NCBI RefSeq assembly: GCF_037975245.1
Contig: NC_092583.1
Coordinates: 10,204,764-10,268,763 of the forward strand
DNA: 64,000 nt
From: Apostichopus japonicus
Taxonomy: Eukaryota; Echinodermata; Holothuroidea; Aspidochirotida; Stichopodidae
Direction of reading: 5' to 3'
The notes under the pieces are model-generated. The model was not told the DNA's origin. It did not search any database and worked only from the letters and a program-made list of their open reading frames with translations. Positions 24,410 to 38,400 of this stretch are shown in pieces (the stretch's first letter is position 1; the number at the start of each line of letters is the position of its first letter). A program made the position numbers and the translations under genes.

Positions 24410-27400
24410 ATACAAAAATACCAAAATGAACCCGACAAGGTGCTAGAAGGTAGCAAAATGAGTGAAATGAGTGTATGAAAAGGATACGATCGTCTTTGGC
24501 ATATTTCTGGAGATAGATAATACGGAGTCCCTATAGCTGTACGCGCGTGATCCAATGTGTTGGTCAACATTTTGGCGATTCCAAAATCGCCAATTTTTAA
24601 CAGTCGAGATGACGTCAGGAAAATATTCGCTGGTTTTAAATCTTGTCGTTAGAGATGAGAGAGACAGAAAAGAAAAGAGGTAGTTAGGTAATCATTAGAC
24701 AAAATGTTAAATTGAATATACAATTAATATATATAAATATTTATGATTTATGTAAATTTAACATAATTGTCAAAGGCCTATACACTATACTACACATGAC
24801 AGCTTAACAAGATTGTATATAGCAAACGTCGGACTCCTTTAATGATAAAGGTTCAACATTAAACAAATATTACTGCAGTGTTGTCTTTCACAATCATGAC
24901 ACGTGATAACTTGATCCCTGAGTTTTGGCTGTACATCGCAAGCGCACATTTTTGACCCATAGTCGTAATCTGAGGGCACTATAGGTTAACGTGTGGAAAG
25001 GAAGCCAGATCGGTTGCATTCTCGTTATGAATATATATGTATAGTTATGGTAAAATATTGAGGAAATAAGTCCGAAAAAGCCTTAAAAACTTACCACGGT
25101 GTAATATCTTCTGGTCGTGAATATAACTCAATGCAAAACCAATCTGTACAATCCAGTCTAGTGCCTGGTCTTCCGGGAAACCTACTCCGGCGTTTAGTCG
25201 ACGGTGGTTTATACGCTGAGCGAGATCACCTTATAAAATAGCGTAGAAAACGTGACTTAACATATCTGGGTCATATTTCTTTGAATATTAAATTAGTTAT
25301 TTAAAGGTAGCTAATGTTCGGTAATATTTACATTTAAAAATAATGCAATTTATTATATCGACCCACATGTTAGGTTTCATTTTAAAAAATGAAGAAAAGT
25401 TTTAATAGTTTCCAGCGGTTTTTTACCCAGTGAGGGGTATCTTTTACACCGTTACAAAATGTAGTCGGCCTTACAGACCACCTTGGGCGTTCCACAGGGT
25501 GGAGGGGGAGTGGGGAGGCGCAAGGGGGAATGGACACGTGCAGCCTGAAAATCAAATTAATAGAAAAAGAACAAACAAATGTACCCTTTACTTAAAACTC
25601 GGGTTAACCGATTGTGACGGTTACCGGTTACAATTTTTTTTATTGTAAACCGGTTAACAGGTTCATTCTTTGGACTGCTAACCGGTCGCTACTTTTTTTT
25701 CTGCGGAATTCCTTGGAGACCACGTTGGATTCATAATTCAGTTTGTAATACAGTGACGGAAATATGATGTGGCATGCTAATCGATCGATCGATCGGTATA
25801 TAAATCTTTGTCAAATAAGTATAGTTCCCTCTATATTCCTTAAACTTCGCATTTTCGTCTTATTGTGAGTTGGCCTACATATATACTGAACTCAATGAGT
25901 GAAATGATATCTAGGGCAAATATCACTTCCAGCTTTCCATATACCTACATACAACGCATGTGTAGGGTATATGCATTGTTCGACGATTAACGCCATTGGC
26001 TTTGGTAAATAAACCTTGTTTGTAACTCCACGATAAAACGTATACCGTTTTTCCTCTACTGATATAAGCACTATAATGTCATTTTTTACCCTGAAAGGCA
26101 ATATTTATAAAGTATGCCCTTCTTAAGTGTGAAGTGGATCTAAATTCGTTGAGTAAACATGACATTAGGTACCTTTAAGTAATAGCCAACCGACGGCTTT
26201 TCATTAGGGAAATCTTAAATTGATTAAAATTTTGAACCTCCCAGCTTTTCTTCCAATTACCAAATGGCACTGGATTTGCTAAGCACATATATGCAATGAC
26301 CTATTGTCAATTAGCAAGTTTACTTTACTAACCACTCTGAATGTTGAGAAAAAAAGTTACCCGAATTTTCTTCAGGAGCCAGCTTCTGCACTGTTCTAAA
26401 TAATGTTCCATGTTTAAAGTTGCTACCTCTGCATAGTGTTTTACCTGTCTTATCTTAGAAAGAACATTGATCTATATTGCGGTAAATTCTTGAATTTTTA
26501 ATATTTGAGACACTTATGGCGATATGACCATTCTCTTAGTAACAGTTTGTTTCATTAGATGTTTTTATTTTTAGATATTCGACCTACTCTAGTTCTCTAA
26601 AGATACGATCCAAATGAGTTGCGGGCAGTATTTCGTTTCTCATAACCAGAGCCATCTCATTACGTGTGTTCAGATTCTCGCTAATAAATGTGTAGATGGC
26701 GCTATTTGACATTGAGGCTAATAAACTTAGCGATTACGCCAATCACAAGCGAAGCGTTTGGTTGTATTTTTGTTAACATTTCATGTCAAGTCGTAAGTTC
26801 AGTACATGCTGCCACCAAACTTTAGCTTCATTAAAATGGCCAAGATATGCTTAAAAGTATTTTATATCAGCCATGAACTTAAAAAATTCCTCCCAGATAT
26901 TAAGGAGTATTCATCTCAGACAAATCATTTCCTCACTAAAGACAATGTTTACGGTGGCAGTAATGCTTCTTGAAGTTTGATCATAAAGTGACCATTATTT
27001 TACTTCTTACCATATTTGGAGGACACCCTTTTGACCTTAAATAGCTGTATTAAATACAATTAGCTAAACTTGTCGACCATGCATATCCGCAGGGAGCGAC
27101 CCCCTCGCCCCCCCCCCGCCCCACATGGAAAATCAAAGTAGTAGAAAGGAAGCCAATTAAAAAAACCGGGGAAGTCCCTCAGACTCCAGACAGCGATGGG
27201 ATTTCGAAGATTCATGGGATTAGTTTTTTTTTGTATTACAAAACGGTTAACCGTTTGATTCTTTGGACGGTTTACGGTGAATCCAGAAAGAAGATGGATA
27301 CAAGTATGGATTGGTGGGGAGGAAAGATGGATGAATGGATGGATGAAGGAGGGAAGGGAGATGGATGGATGGATCGGCAAAGGAAGAAAGATTAACGAAT

Positions 27401-27965
27401 GAATGGATGGAAGAGGGAGCAAGATGGATGATTGTATGGGTAGGGAAAGATGGATGAGGGAGATAGGGGTGATGGAAGAAAGATGGACGAATGAAAGAAT
27501 TGAAGGGGAGAGGAAGATGGATGAATGTATGGATGGGGAGGAGGAAAGATGGATTGATGGAGGGGGGAAAAGATGGATGATTGGATTGATTGGTGAGAAA
27601 AGAACGATGGATGGGAAAGAAAATTGGATGTGGGGTGGGGGGAGTTGAATTATACAAAAATACATTAAGTGAGTATCAAATTTGCTATACTAACCTTGAT
27701 CTGCATATTCCATTACTATGTGTAACAGTCCCTTTGATACGAAAGCTTCTCGATATCGGATCACGTTTTTATGTTTCAGACGAGACAGAATTGCGACTTC
27801 ATTCTCTGCTTGTGCTCTCTCCTCACTGGTCAATCCTGTTAAAGTTATTTCTTTGATGACATAGGAACGACGACTATGGCATGAAGAAACAAGCCAAGCT
27901 TTTCCAAAAGTTCCAGTACCAATCAGTTTGACTTTCGCGTATTTGTTGTTAAATTTCCCCTCCAT
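21351..27965 (-). CDS. NIMA-related serine/threonine kinase (NEK1/3/5-like), six exons, 697 aa
   Basis: Exons (5' to 3', minus strand): 27965-27695, 25229-25095, 24641-24488, 24153-24016, 23186-22481, 22040-21351. All borders are GT-AG and phases join without a stop. Residues 1 to about 255 form a protein kinase: glycine loop GTGTFGKAW (16-24), ATP lysine K38 in YVIKEI, helix-C glutamate near 56, catalytic HRDLKPAN (134-141), DFG (154-156), then GTPYYLSPE and [12 protein letters not shown]. These strings are typical of NEK kinases, which act in cilia, centrosomes or the cell cycle. The linker is long, basic and Ser-rich. The last ~60 residues ([10 protein letters not shown] onward) look like a small helical domain, as in some NEK1-like proteins. 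The start chosen is the NEK-style MEGKFNNKY. The frame stays open upstream to 28058 with two further ATGs, so the N terminus could be up to 31 residues longer. Transcribed away from the TMEM145-like gene. Confidence 0.9.
24365..24405. repeat. (TA)n microsatellite in NEK intron 3
   Basis: About 20 uninterrupted TA units just 3' of kinase exon 3 on the coding strand. Confidence 0.97.
27275..27645. repeat. GGAT-rich minisatellite in NEK intron 1
   Basis: Degenerate array of GATGGATGAATGGATGGA-like units interrupted by GGAGGAAA-type runs. The long frames that cross it (Ser/Pro/His/Ile-rich on the minus strand, Met/Asp/Gly/Arg-rich on the plus strand) are products of the repeat. Confidence 0.9.
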
Positions 27966-29388
27966 TTTGTAACTGACGGCTCTCATGTATATATATGATT
28001 CGTAATACTTTCTCTGCACATACACATATACGAAGGAGTAGCTAGTGATGTAGCTCATAGTATCCTTTTGTTATGCTAATTTATTGTTATGTTAATTTCT
28101 CGCAGTGGTGCTTTGTCGTGAAATTCTTCGGGTAGATTAAATAGTAAACAGTTTCCATTGCGAAAGGTTGTCATGCGCACGCTCAGATTAGTTTTTCAAT
28201 TTCTGGGCTGAGCCGCAACCGTTAATTTGAAGCTATAAACTTGAAGTTGAATTTTCAATAATATGGTGTTATGTAATAGAAAAGTCACCCAAACTATAGA
28301 AGTACAGCGAACCAGCATTACGTTCGCTATCGCGGCCTTCGCTACTGTTGTGAACTTGGACTTTGAGTGCCCTCACTTCCTTGAATTGTTAACATACACT
28401 AGTATAGCTTCAAACTTCTGGCAGAAAACAATACGAACGCCTTGATAAAGGCTACTCTCAACGCCACTTCCTTTACATCGAGACTGTAGCCATATGACAA
28501 TCCATTGTTACGTCAGTGAGTGTCACGAGTTCCTTTGGAAGGGAGCCGATACTGCACATGATCGATTATTTTTAAGGATGGAGAGTTATCTACAGCGTGG
28601 TGGGCATCTGAACTAATCAGACAGAACAGACACACACATGAACGTGGCCAAAAGGTCGAGATTGCCCATGAGCTGCCTTTTCAAGGGTAAATACTGTGTG
28701 AGATGTATATGAACAGCTCCCTAATGAAGAAAATCAATTCTACTCTACAAAAGTGAAGTTTTAACTCAATGCCATCCTATTTGAACACCAACCATAACAG
28801 CCTGCACCACAAGTAATGTACTACATGAAAAAAAAGGAATCAAGTTCTTGGCAACTTCATCATCATTTTAAAATTTGCCGAAAAAGTTGCACTTTGACAT
28901 TTTCCATGTTAATTTCAGGGCATGTATATGTACCATGCATGCTATCAATTTGACTTAGTAAGCTAGGGGGCATTTTGGCATCTTGCGTTTTGATCCCCGT
29001 GTATGCCGAACGACAAGGTTCATAATCAATGAAAAAAGCAGATTTTCATGTAACCCTATCCTCGATCATATTGTCTTAAAAGTTATAATTGTCTGTTTAA
29101 TATATACGGGTTGTTATAGGCATCCAGAGCCGCATTATGACGCACTCTAGCGTTACGCAAACTCTCAACCAATCAAATACTAGAATGGCATTGTGACACG
29201 CCGTTCGTAAATATAGCAACAAACAGCAACTCACCCACAAACTGAGCATGTTTTGTACAGTAAATACTCATACGTATTACGTGGACAAATAATGTGTGTA
29301 CGTACGTGTACAGTATATGCGGAGAAGTTCATTGTGAGCGGACGCAGTCGTGTGAACTTGTGAAAGTTTTCGTTGTTGGAATTCGGAT
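27966..29388. promoter_or_regulatory. Divergent intergenic region between the NEK-like and TMEM145-like genes
   Basis: About 1.4 kb separates the two start codons, which face away from each other, so it must hold both promoters. A CCAAT-type sequence (AACCAATCAAAT) is at about 29168-29179. I see no clear TATA box at a sensible distance from either start. A plus-strand frame at 28263-28445 has no recognisable domain. Shared regulation of the two genes is possible but is an inference from layout only. Confidence 0.4.
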
Positions 29389-29499
29389 ATGGAATCAGTG
29401 TTGAAAGTACTGATCCTGTGCATCTTCTTATCTGCCTTTATGGTGGCAGACGGAGAAGCACTAAGAATTACTGGACATACTGAAGAAGATTTCGAAACG
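29389..29499 (+). CDS. First coding exon of the TMEM145-like gene (signal peptide)
   Basis: The ATG at 29389 opens MESVLKVLILCIFLSAFMVA, a typical signal peptide, followed by ADGEALRITGHTEEDFET and a GTAAGG donor in phase 0. Joined to exon 2 it gives a stretch that aligns in spacing with the N terminus of TMEM145 (an xRG/TG turn, acidic residues, then ARFxF). The first intron, 8.3 kb, is the longest in the gene and contains a small gene on the same strand. Confidence 0.8.
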
Positions 29500-32400
29500 G
29501 TAAGGTTTACTTTTTAACTTTAAAGTTAGATCTAATCTTTGTTTGGCTAGGCCTATCTTAAATCTTAGTTACTTTCTTCGAGACTTGCCTCTTGAGTCTT
29601 GGTCCTATTCCTAGTTAGCTTAGGCGAGCTCGATTGTAAATTCAAGTGAATCATTCCGACTCCGCTTTATTTCGTGTATGTATCCTTGAACTAGGCCACA
29701 GTTAAGTTAAAGTTTAACAAAGACTAAAGAAAGCTAGGCCATTTATTTTGAGCGTTAGGCTAAGTGTACTCATCTAACATGAAACATGGTTGCATCAATG
29801 CTTACGAGTTGGACAAGCCTTGTGTGCGCATGCGATGTATGACGTAAACATGATACCCAGCCTCCTTGAAGACCATTAGCCAATAGCCATGACGGATTTT
29901 TAGTCTGGTTGTGACATTTCCACATAATTACAGTTACCTAGCAACTTCGTACTAACAGTAACATAAGTACTGTACCGGAGTTACAGGATCGTTCTAACGT
30001 CTAATGTTAAGTTAGGCCTAACCTCACCTAACTGCATAGTAATAGTAGCTAACTAGGACCAGTTGAGCTTTTGATACGTTTGGAGTAAAGCCTAAGCCAA
30101 TATCACTGCAGTTGTTATGATGCTGAGTTTAGTAATAAAAATGAATCAAATCTACTTTTCGCCAGTTCCCCATGATGTTGAAATATTACTGGCCTGCATA
30201 ATTCATGTGACAATAAACCATTTCTATAGTTGTGGGCAAGCAGTAGCAGTCCTTTGTTGTGGGAAATTTGTAAAAGATTGAAACAGCATACAAACAAGGC
30301 TTGGTGATTAATTATCCAACTACATTAGATTGCAAATACTTGAATCCCTTAATAGACCTCTATCACCCCCCCCCCCTCCTCCATATATATTAAAAGGGGG
30401 ACCTTTTCATCCCCAAAGGAACAATTGCTACTATAACTTTTATATGTATTACAAAGCACTTTAACTTTAGTTTCATGTGCTATCACCAATATCTACAATC
30501 CATATTACCAATAGAGACAAAGTTGCCTCTTCACCTTAACTTAAAGGCGATATCGCTCGTAGACTTTTTTTTGAGGGCGCTGGCATTTTCGAGGTTTCAG
30601 CGAGGTTTACTGGGACCCCGAAAACTCACGTGACCTTGGTGGCAAATTTAGATCAGTGAATAGCACAGGCAAGCGTATGCGTAACAAGCCCGTACCCATG
30701 CACACATAATGTTATAACACAGCATTTCAGATTATTGTACTGTTTACCGCAAAGGATTTTCGTACGCGACAGTTTGTTGTTTGTGTGCCTTTTGAGTAAA
30801 GAATACTGTACGATTTTTGTACAAATACATTCGATTAGACTAGAGTATACTGACAATCATGGAAAGGGGATCAGGGCAAGGAGAATCGGGCGAAAGAAAA
30901 CGACCTTATCCTGGAACGAGCGTAGGTTCAAGTGGAGGAAAGCCATTGTTGCATGGACCTGACAAAAACAGCAGTGCAAAGGAACAACAGCGACGAAGAC
31001 ATGCCACGAAGATCTATCTTCTACGTTCCTACGTAAACTGGCAAATGGAGAAAGAACTCTACAAACATGTCCACGATTTGACTTCTGTTAGCAACGCAGA
31101 TTTCGCAGAACATTTGCTTCAGGATCACACAAAAAGGTAATGATTTGCTAAGCTAGGCTAAAACTGTATAGGGTAATACTAGTACATAGTAGTACTACAG
31201 GGTATTGTCCTAGGTAACTGTCAGTATTGCGAAGTACAGAAAACTGCAAAGTTCGGAAACCCCTAAGAAATACACGATTTCACCATGATAACCTACAAGC
31301 GAAAGCCAATATCACTAAAAACTAGGAAGCTACAGTTATTTCCTCTCCAAAATGACCCGTGCGCAAGTATGTACGTACATATCTGTCAATAAAATGAAGA
31401 TAGTTTTTGGGGTATTTTAAGGCTTAGGTGTTCGAACTTCGCAGTGTCTATGCTATTGTATTTGTAACATACATGATTTGATGAGCCTAGGCTTTGTAAC
31501 TAGGCCTATCATTCATTATTTTTCCAATGGTTTAGCGTATGCTAACCTTATCATACTTATCCTAGCACAAAATAGCAGTAAGTTGTATTACTGAGTCATC
31601 ATCATCACTGTTTGTGAATGCTTGTCATGAAGATACTGTGTAGGCCGTGGCTATTCTTACGACTAGTCGTAACAATTATTTATAAACTATTCTTACGACA
31701 AAGGCAACTTCAAGTGCAGTAAAGTAAATAAAGCAACTGCGCATGTAGTAGGGGTAACCCTAACCCTAAACATAACCCTAAACCTCAATCCTAACCCTAA
31801 CCGGAAGTTATTGTTACTCCTCGTCGTAAAATTAGTACTCCTAATCATAAAAATAGCAACTGCCCATGCGTAGTCGGAAATTATTCTTACGACTAGTCGT
31901 AAGAATAGCCACTTTGTACTGTATACAGTTAAAAATTAAAATATCCTTCCTAAAGAAGACTGACAGGGACTGGGGGTCTTTAGTTTCACTCCTCATATTT
32001 ATGCCATGGAAAGCTGGGCCTTCTCATCACCAAAAAGTAAACTGTTTTTTTGCCTCAACAAATTGATGGAAATATATTTTCTAACCACTAGGCCTAGGTG
32101 ATCTGTTCATCCCCACCCCCTCCAGGTTCTAAATTGTTATCAGCTATCCTTGTTTGAGGAATAATTCTTGTGAATGAGCATTTGAAAGAAAAGCCTCACC
32201 TATGCCCAGTCATAATTAACTAGGCATATAACATAGGACTAATGCCTATAGTATTAGTAATAAGTATATGAATTTAGTGTTCATAGTAACTGTGTTCCCT
32301 AATTTTGTAATATACACCAGTGAGGAAGGCCTACTGTGCTGTACAAGTACAACCACATGGACCTGCAATTTTTCCTATAAAAATAATGCATCTACATAAA

Positions 32401-35400
32401 TAATTTAGAATCACTACTAACTGATTCACATGTTTTCACACCGCTGCGTATGCAACTAGACCTTAGGTTTTTCTAAGGTCAGCCACAGCCAGCATATATG
32501 CAATCAAGTTTTAATGGTTCATTTGGGCAACAGCCTACAGGGTGTTATACTGTTATCTACTGACTGTCTGTCCAATATTCCAGCAATCATGTGTACATTT
32601 CTGTGTTTGGGATTTTTGAAGGAACCCAACTGCTATGCAAGAAATTAGGTAAATTAGCCTCACAAATTGAGGGACCATATTAGTACATATATAGCTATAC
32701 CTATATAAACCTTTATATAGCCATGCCTGGAGGTAAGAAAGTACCAGTTTTTTTCGTGTAGGCCTGATGCTCATACTTTATGATGCTGTGCTAAGTTATC
32801 ATATTTTTTATATATAGTCAGTACTATGCTTGTTTTTGTTCAGCTTCTTGTGAATGATCTGATGTTAAGTGTTCAAAAATTATAATATCTATTAAATTTG
32901 GTGGCCGAAACTATCTCTTGTGGAGAGTAATCTAGCGTTAAATTAATGGTAGTCTGAAATCAAGCTATTCATGTAAACAGGAATTTTTCACAATGGTGGG
33001 CTTATGTCATGGAGTAAGCTAGCATCTCAATTCTCACTCATGAAACCAACTGCTCACATAAACAGGAAGTTTACACAGTAGGTAAATAATGAGTGTACAT
33101 CAAACTTTGATCAAAAGACTGGACATCTTTTAGCGATATGAAACCAATCAGTTCACTAAGACAGGAAGTTTACATAGTAAATTTTACATTGACATGTGAG
33201 CTCAAGTTGTTGGGCAAGCAGTTGGGCAACACAAAATTATCCTTACAATTCTTGAAAGGTACCACGGTTTATGGATATGTTGAAGAAGAGTATGAAAGAA
33301 TATCTCATCCTTATCTGGGTTTAAATCAATGTGGGTTAACAATATGTTATTATTGAAATCTGCCTAAGTGTTTGTTTGTTACTTTTCTCTTTCATATTTT
33401 TTCTTGGGTAGGTATGATAAAAACATGTATGTTTGTAATGATTTGGTCATTACCAGATTCATTACGCATACAATTAAGCTTGGGGTGTACAGTAAAATTA
33501 CTATTTCAGTTATATGATTTACGAACAATTTTTTTTGTTTCATTGTATAGGTTTCAAATGCATCTTTTCCGGAAAGATGCTGAAAGTCAAACAGAGGCAT
33601 TCTCAGCAGCTGTCACCACAGAAAGATCAGTTGACACTCAGAAAGGAGAAGGTAAATTTATCCTTGCATGAATTACAGACTGGAAGAGCAGTGCTAATCT
33701 TATCTGATCTGATGTGATCAGAAAAATAATACAATTTCATTCTCATTAAATTCCAAAAGAAAAGAAAAAGATAGTAGCATATTGCTCATCCACTAAAAAG
33801 CATACATGTGTATGGGAATTTATAAAAGTAAGTGGGCCTGATATTATCAGGATCTTCTTTAGAGGCAAACTGACTAGTAACAGTAAATTCAAGAGACACA
33901 ATAGAGCCTGGAACAGAGAGGACATGGTAAACACAAAGAAAGAAGTTAATGGTGTATTGAACAAAAGGAGTCAGTGAAAGCAGAGGTATTTAGATAAATT
34001 GTGGAGTACAAAGCGAGGATTAAGTAAGGAGAGAGGGCGAATAAACTATAGCAGAATACAGAGATGGAGCAGGATAAAGTTAGTCATGTCCTTCCTGTAT
34101 ATTGAGCCCATTCAGTTGAATGGTGCTAGAGCATTCCGTCCGCTCTCTCTATCTCTGCTGTGGTGTACTATGTCTGAAATGGTTAGTCTACGAATTTAGT
34201 TACCTGTTGGGACATGTCTTTAATGGTATGATTGGGCAGCTGAAAGTGTTCCCCTACTGGAGTCTCCATTTTCATGGTATTGACTTGTGACTAGAACTGC
34301 TTCTTGAGGGTGGTCTTGGTTTCACCAACATACTTGTAACTTCAATGTCCTCTAAACTCAATGACACCATTTAAATTGAAATATCAGTTTCCAGTGCTGC
34401 ATATAAGTGTGATAAGTTCTAAACAAAAGGTATATTTTTAGTCACAGCCATAGAAGCTATAGCAGGATACTTGCAATCTAGTAACTCTTGTTTTATGTAA
34501 TCTCTACAGATACTCCTGATCCAGATGTTTTATGTAATCTCTACAGATACTCCTGATCCAGATACTTCAACACCTCTCAAGAAGCCATCTGCCAATGTTC
34601 TGTCCAATGTCACCAGTAGGATTAGATATGGAGCAGCATGGGAGAGAAACCTCAGACTATACGAATACACATTGCCACATTTACATGATCCTGAACAAAA
34701 GAGATCATACATATGGCAGGGGCAAGCACTTTTCCCAGACTTTTGTTGACAGGTTGTGCGACATTCACAAACGTTGGATTAGCTGCTAATGATACATCTG
34801 CATCACCAGATTGAGATAAATTGCTTTCGTCCATTTTGTTCGATAGTAGCTATGACTGTGAATCAGGAGCTTGGCCACCCTCTAAGTCAAGGTGGGCAAG
34901 GTTGGGGAAATTCAATCAAGGAGTAACAATCAGAGAATGGCCAGCTTTATATTGTATATAGACCTACACGCACAGCTTGTATAAATATCTGTATCGGTTT
35001 ATTTATACTGGTGTTCATTTCCGTTGCCAGGAGGGGATATGATTTGAACGTGGGGGAGGGTGTGGGGGGTGGGGAGGGGGTCCCATTTGAAGTGTCCAAA
35101 CGATGCTAATCTTTACATCTATCTTCTTGAATCACATGTACCCCTATCGACACGATCAATCAGTCCTGTCTCTCACCTCCTCTCATGCACTGGTGTATTT
35201 ATTTCCTGGCAAGATAACAGTTAGGCATAGTAAGGATCAGAGGTCATCACAACTTAAAGAGTTGTGCGAGTCCCTGTGGTCTCTTACATCCTGGTAGCAG
35301 TAGAGATAAGAAGCCTAATAGATCAGAAACCATAATCATCTTCTGTTGTGTCTTATTTTCCAGCATCCTTGAAACATTTTATCCTTCCCCTTTGATTTGT

Positions 35401-38400
35401 TGATGTCATAAAGCTGTATTTATGTTGTGCATTATTTAATTCCAGTATTTAGATTGTATATTCTTCTTGTGCATTTGACAGTATCCCAGTGATCTCCATT
35501 TTTCTGCGCTTGGTTTTTTTTTCTCTGTACTTTCATATCATATCTATCTCTACCCCTAGCCTCCATCTCCACATTTTCTTTACTTTCTTCCTCCATCCCT
35601 TCATCTGTCTTTCACTCTTTCTTTTTTGACCTCTTTCCTCCCCTCTGTTTACCCTGTACTTTTTAGTTTGCCGACTCCCCCCCCCCCCGCGTCTCACCCC
35701 CAAAAAAGTTCACAAGGTTGACAAGTCTCCCCGTGCTAGTCCCAAGCTATACACCCTTGTTGTGGTGACCGTTCAATATTGTGGATCAAATGGAAAGCCC
35801 CACCCCTTATTCCCAGTGTAATGAATCGGCAAATGGAAGATTATTCGGAGTTGTTCGTGATGGTTCAATGATCTTATAGTCAGGCATAGGCCTATATGGT
35901 TCTCTTTGTCCTTCATTGCCGTCGAAGTTTGAAATGAATTAATCGTGCTAGGAACTTCCGGGCAATGTTTAATTTTCTGTGGCAAGAAAAAAAGCTTCCC
36001 CCCAGTCTCTCCTGGTTGACTATATAGAGCCTGTACGCCTATATGGTCACACAATAGTATAGATAAGTATGATCCATGCAGACAGCTAGTATATATTTTT
36101 TTAAATTCAATCCAATTTCAGTTAAAGTTTCGAGTTGTAATTCGAGTCAGTCGAGATGAGGTGCCTCATGGTGGAGCTGGGTAACCCACCCCAACCCCGT
36201 TGCCGACTTTTTGGCATTTCGTTGGGAGCCGTTCGGAACAAGAAGCAGGATAGTCAATTCTGGGAGTACAGTACGCTGGAAAGCAATACACTGACGTGAT
36301 TTAGAAAAAAAAGTTTTTTGCTTTGACGGCCGATGCTCAGCGAGACACTTTTCAATGGAAATAACTATTAGTTTATTGTTCATGTACTTATTCCCTTTTT
36401 GCCAATCCTTTCTAAAGAGGGTGGAGCCGCCCCTTATGGCAACGTATTTTTCTTCCCTTTTCCGTTCAAGTTTCGTTATTTTTTAATTCGGGTCAAAGGG
36501 GTGCAAGGACAGGGTTTACGTGCACCGGTTAGGAGGACGGGGTGCAGCTAGGGCAAGTGCTCTGTGATCGCCTAAAGGGCCCGTTGCCAGGAGTCCAAAA
36601 ATAATTATATACATATTTATCTATATATGGTATATGACATAAAATGCTTTGTCTTACCCTCCTGATATATAACTAAAATTTATATATAAAATACAATGTA
36701 AGCTGTGACTCTGTCTATGTATAATTAATACCTAAATTGGCTAAAATACCAATTGTTCACACATGACGGACTTGACTTTACGTTTGATACCCAATTTTGT
36801 AATCACTTCAGTCAATTTTTTCACTCATTCGCGTTTGTCTTTTTGTGACACCAGTCAGCGTGAATCAGACATAAAGTTCATAACTATTAGTTTCTTGAGC
36901 TGTTTCTTGACTTCGACTGCTCACCATGTAGGCCTAAAAGAGTAAAAGCAGGGAACTGCTAGAGTAGCGGCTCCCTGGTCAAACTATTACGCCTGATGCA
37001 AAGCTTGACCGTAACCTATACTGTACAGCCCATTAGTTGTGAAAAGTTCTGAACGTAAAACAAAGCACAGAGTTTTGTATCACACAACACACACGAAAAT
37101 GCGGCGTAATACCGCATACTGCTGACCAGGGAGTTGTTCCATAACAACTCCCTGTACTGCCACAGACAAGAAACTATGCAGGAATTTCGCCAAGGCCACC
37201 GTTCAAGTAACCGAACCCGTTTATTGCTTACTAGCCGTAAATACGGGATTGCTGAGAAATTACGAGACAACAGCGACGAACCGGTAGAGGGTAGTATTGA
37301 TATTATTTTTGAATCGGGTGGTGTGAAGGACAGAATTTACGAGGAAATTACGAGCGATCCCACCTTTAAGTAAAACAAATTGTTTCAGTTTAGTAGATCG
37401 GAGGAAATATTTGGAGATGAAATGCAAAGAAAAATGATTTGTATGATTAGTTTCATTTGAAATTGGTAATTTGAATCATTAAAAGAACTAGGTATTGTAA
37501 CAGCAAATTATAAATTTTATATATTTCAAAATTGTCAGTGGTTGAACTGGTTATTTAAACATGCGTTTCCACATTTGATGATTTTGTTATTCTATTGTGA
37601 TCAATCATAAGGATGTTATGATTAATGTTAATTTGAAGGAAACTTATATTTTTAATGAAAGCTTAAGTAATGAAGAAAAAAGGTAAATAAATAACAATAA
37701 GTTGCCAAGAAGTTCACATTGAAGTTGAGACTAATTTATGCCTTTTGTTATTTTGTTACAGGACTTGTCATACATTGCAAGATTTGTCTTTGCACCAAAA
37801 ACAGTTGGAAGGCTCCGCTACAGCATTAAAATTCCAGCTGTAAGTACAAACCTCTACTCTCTACAGTAGTGTAGCTATTTATTTTAAATAATCAACCATA
37901 GATTTTTTCATGATTATAGTGTTTGTATTAATACTGCTTGTATTTACTTTGATCAACACACAAGGAGAATATCAATACTGATAAAAAATAACATGATTGG
38001 TGTTCCTGTTTGAATAGAAGAAGTCCTTGAAGAAAATGTGACCCAAACAGAGACAATATACTAATTACCTTTGCAAGCCAGCTACAGGATATAAACTTAA
38101 GCCACTGCAAAATCAAAATCAGGGTACATGACCCTGTGGAAAGTGGTTGAGTATGATGGCAACCCTATAACATTCACATGAAAGGTTTTTGGGGACTCGT
38201 GGCAACACTTCAGTGCCATTGGACTTAATTCTCTCCAAATCTCTTACTTTCCAAATAAATTATATTATATCACTTTATCACCCACACCTACAACACTCCC
38301 ATTTCAGATTCACCTAGCCTAGTCTAGTTTGCAAATAATCAGGGCTAATTTGGTTTGTTGATAATTAGTATGGAATATTATCCCAGTTCACTGAGTGAAT

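Noticed and set aside
27060-27665. 201-codon Ser/Pro/Ile/His-rich minus-strand frame
   Set aside because: It crosses a GGAT minisatellite in a NEK intron and overlaps a second frame of similar low complexity.
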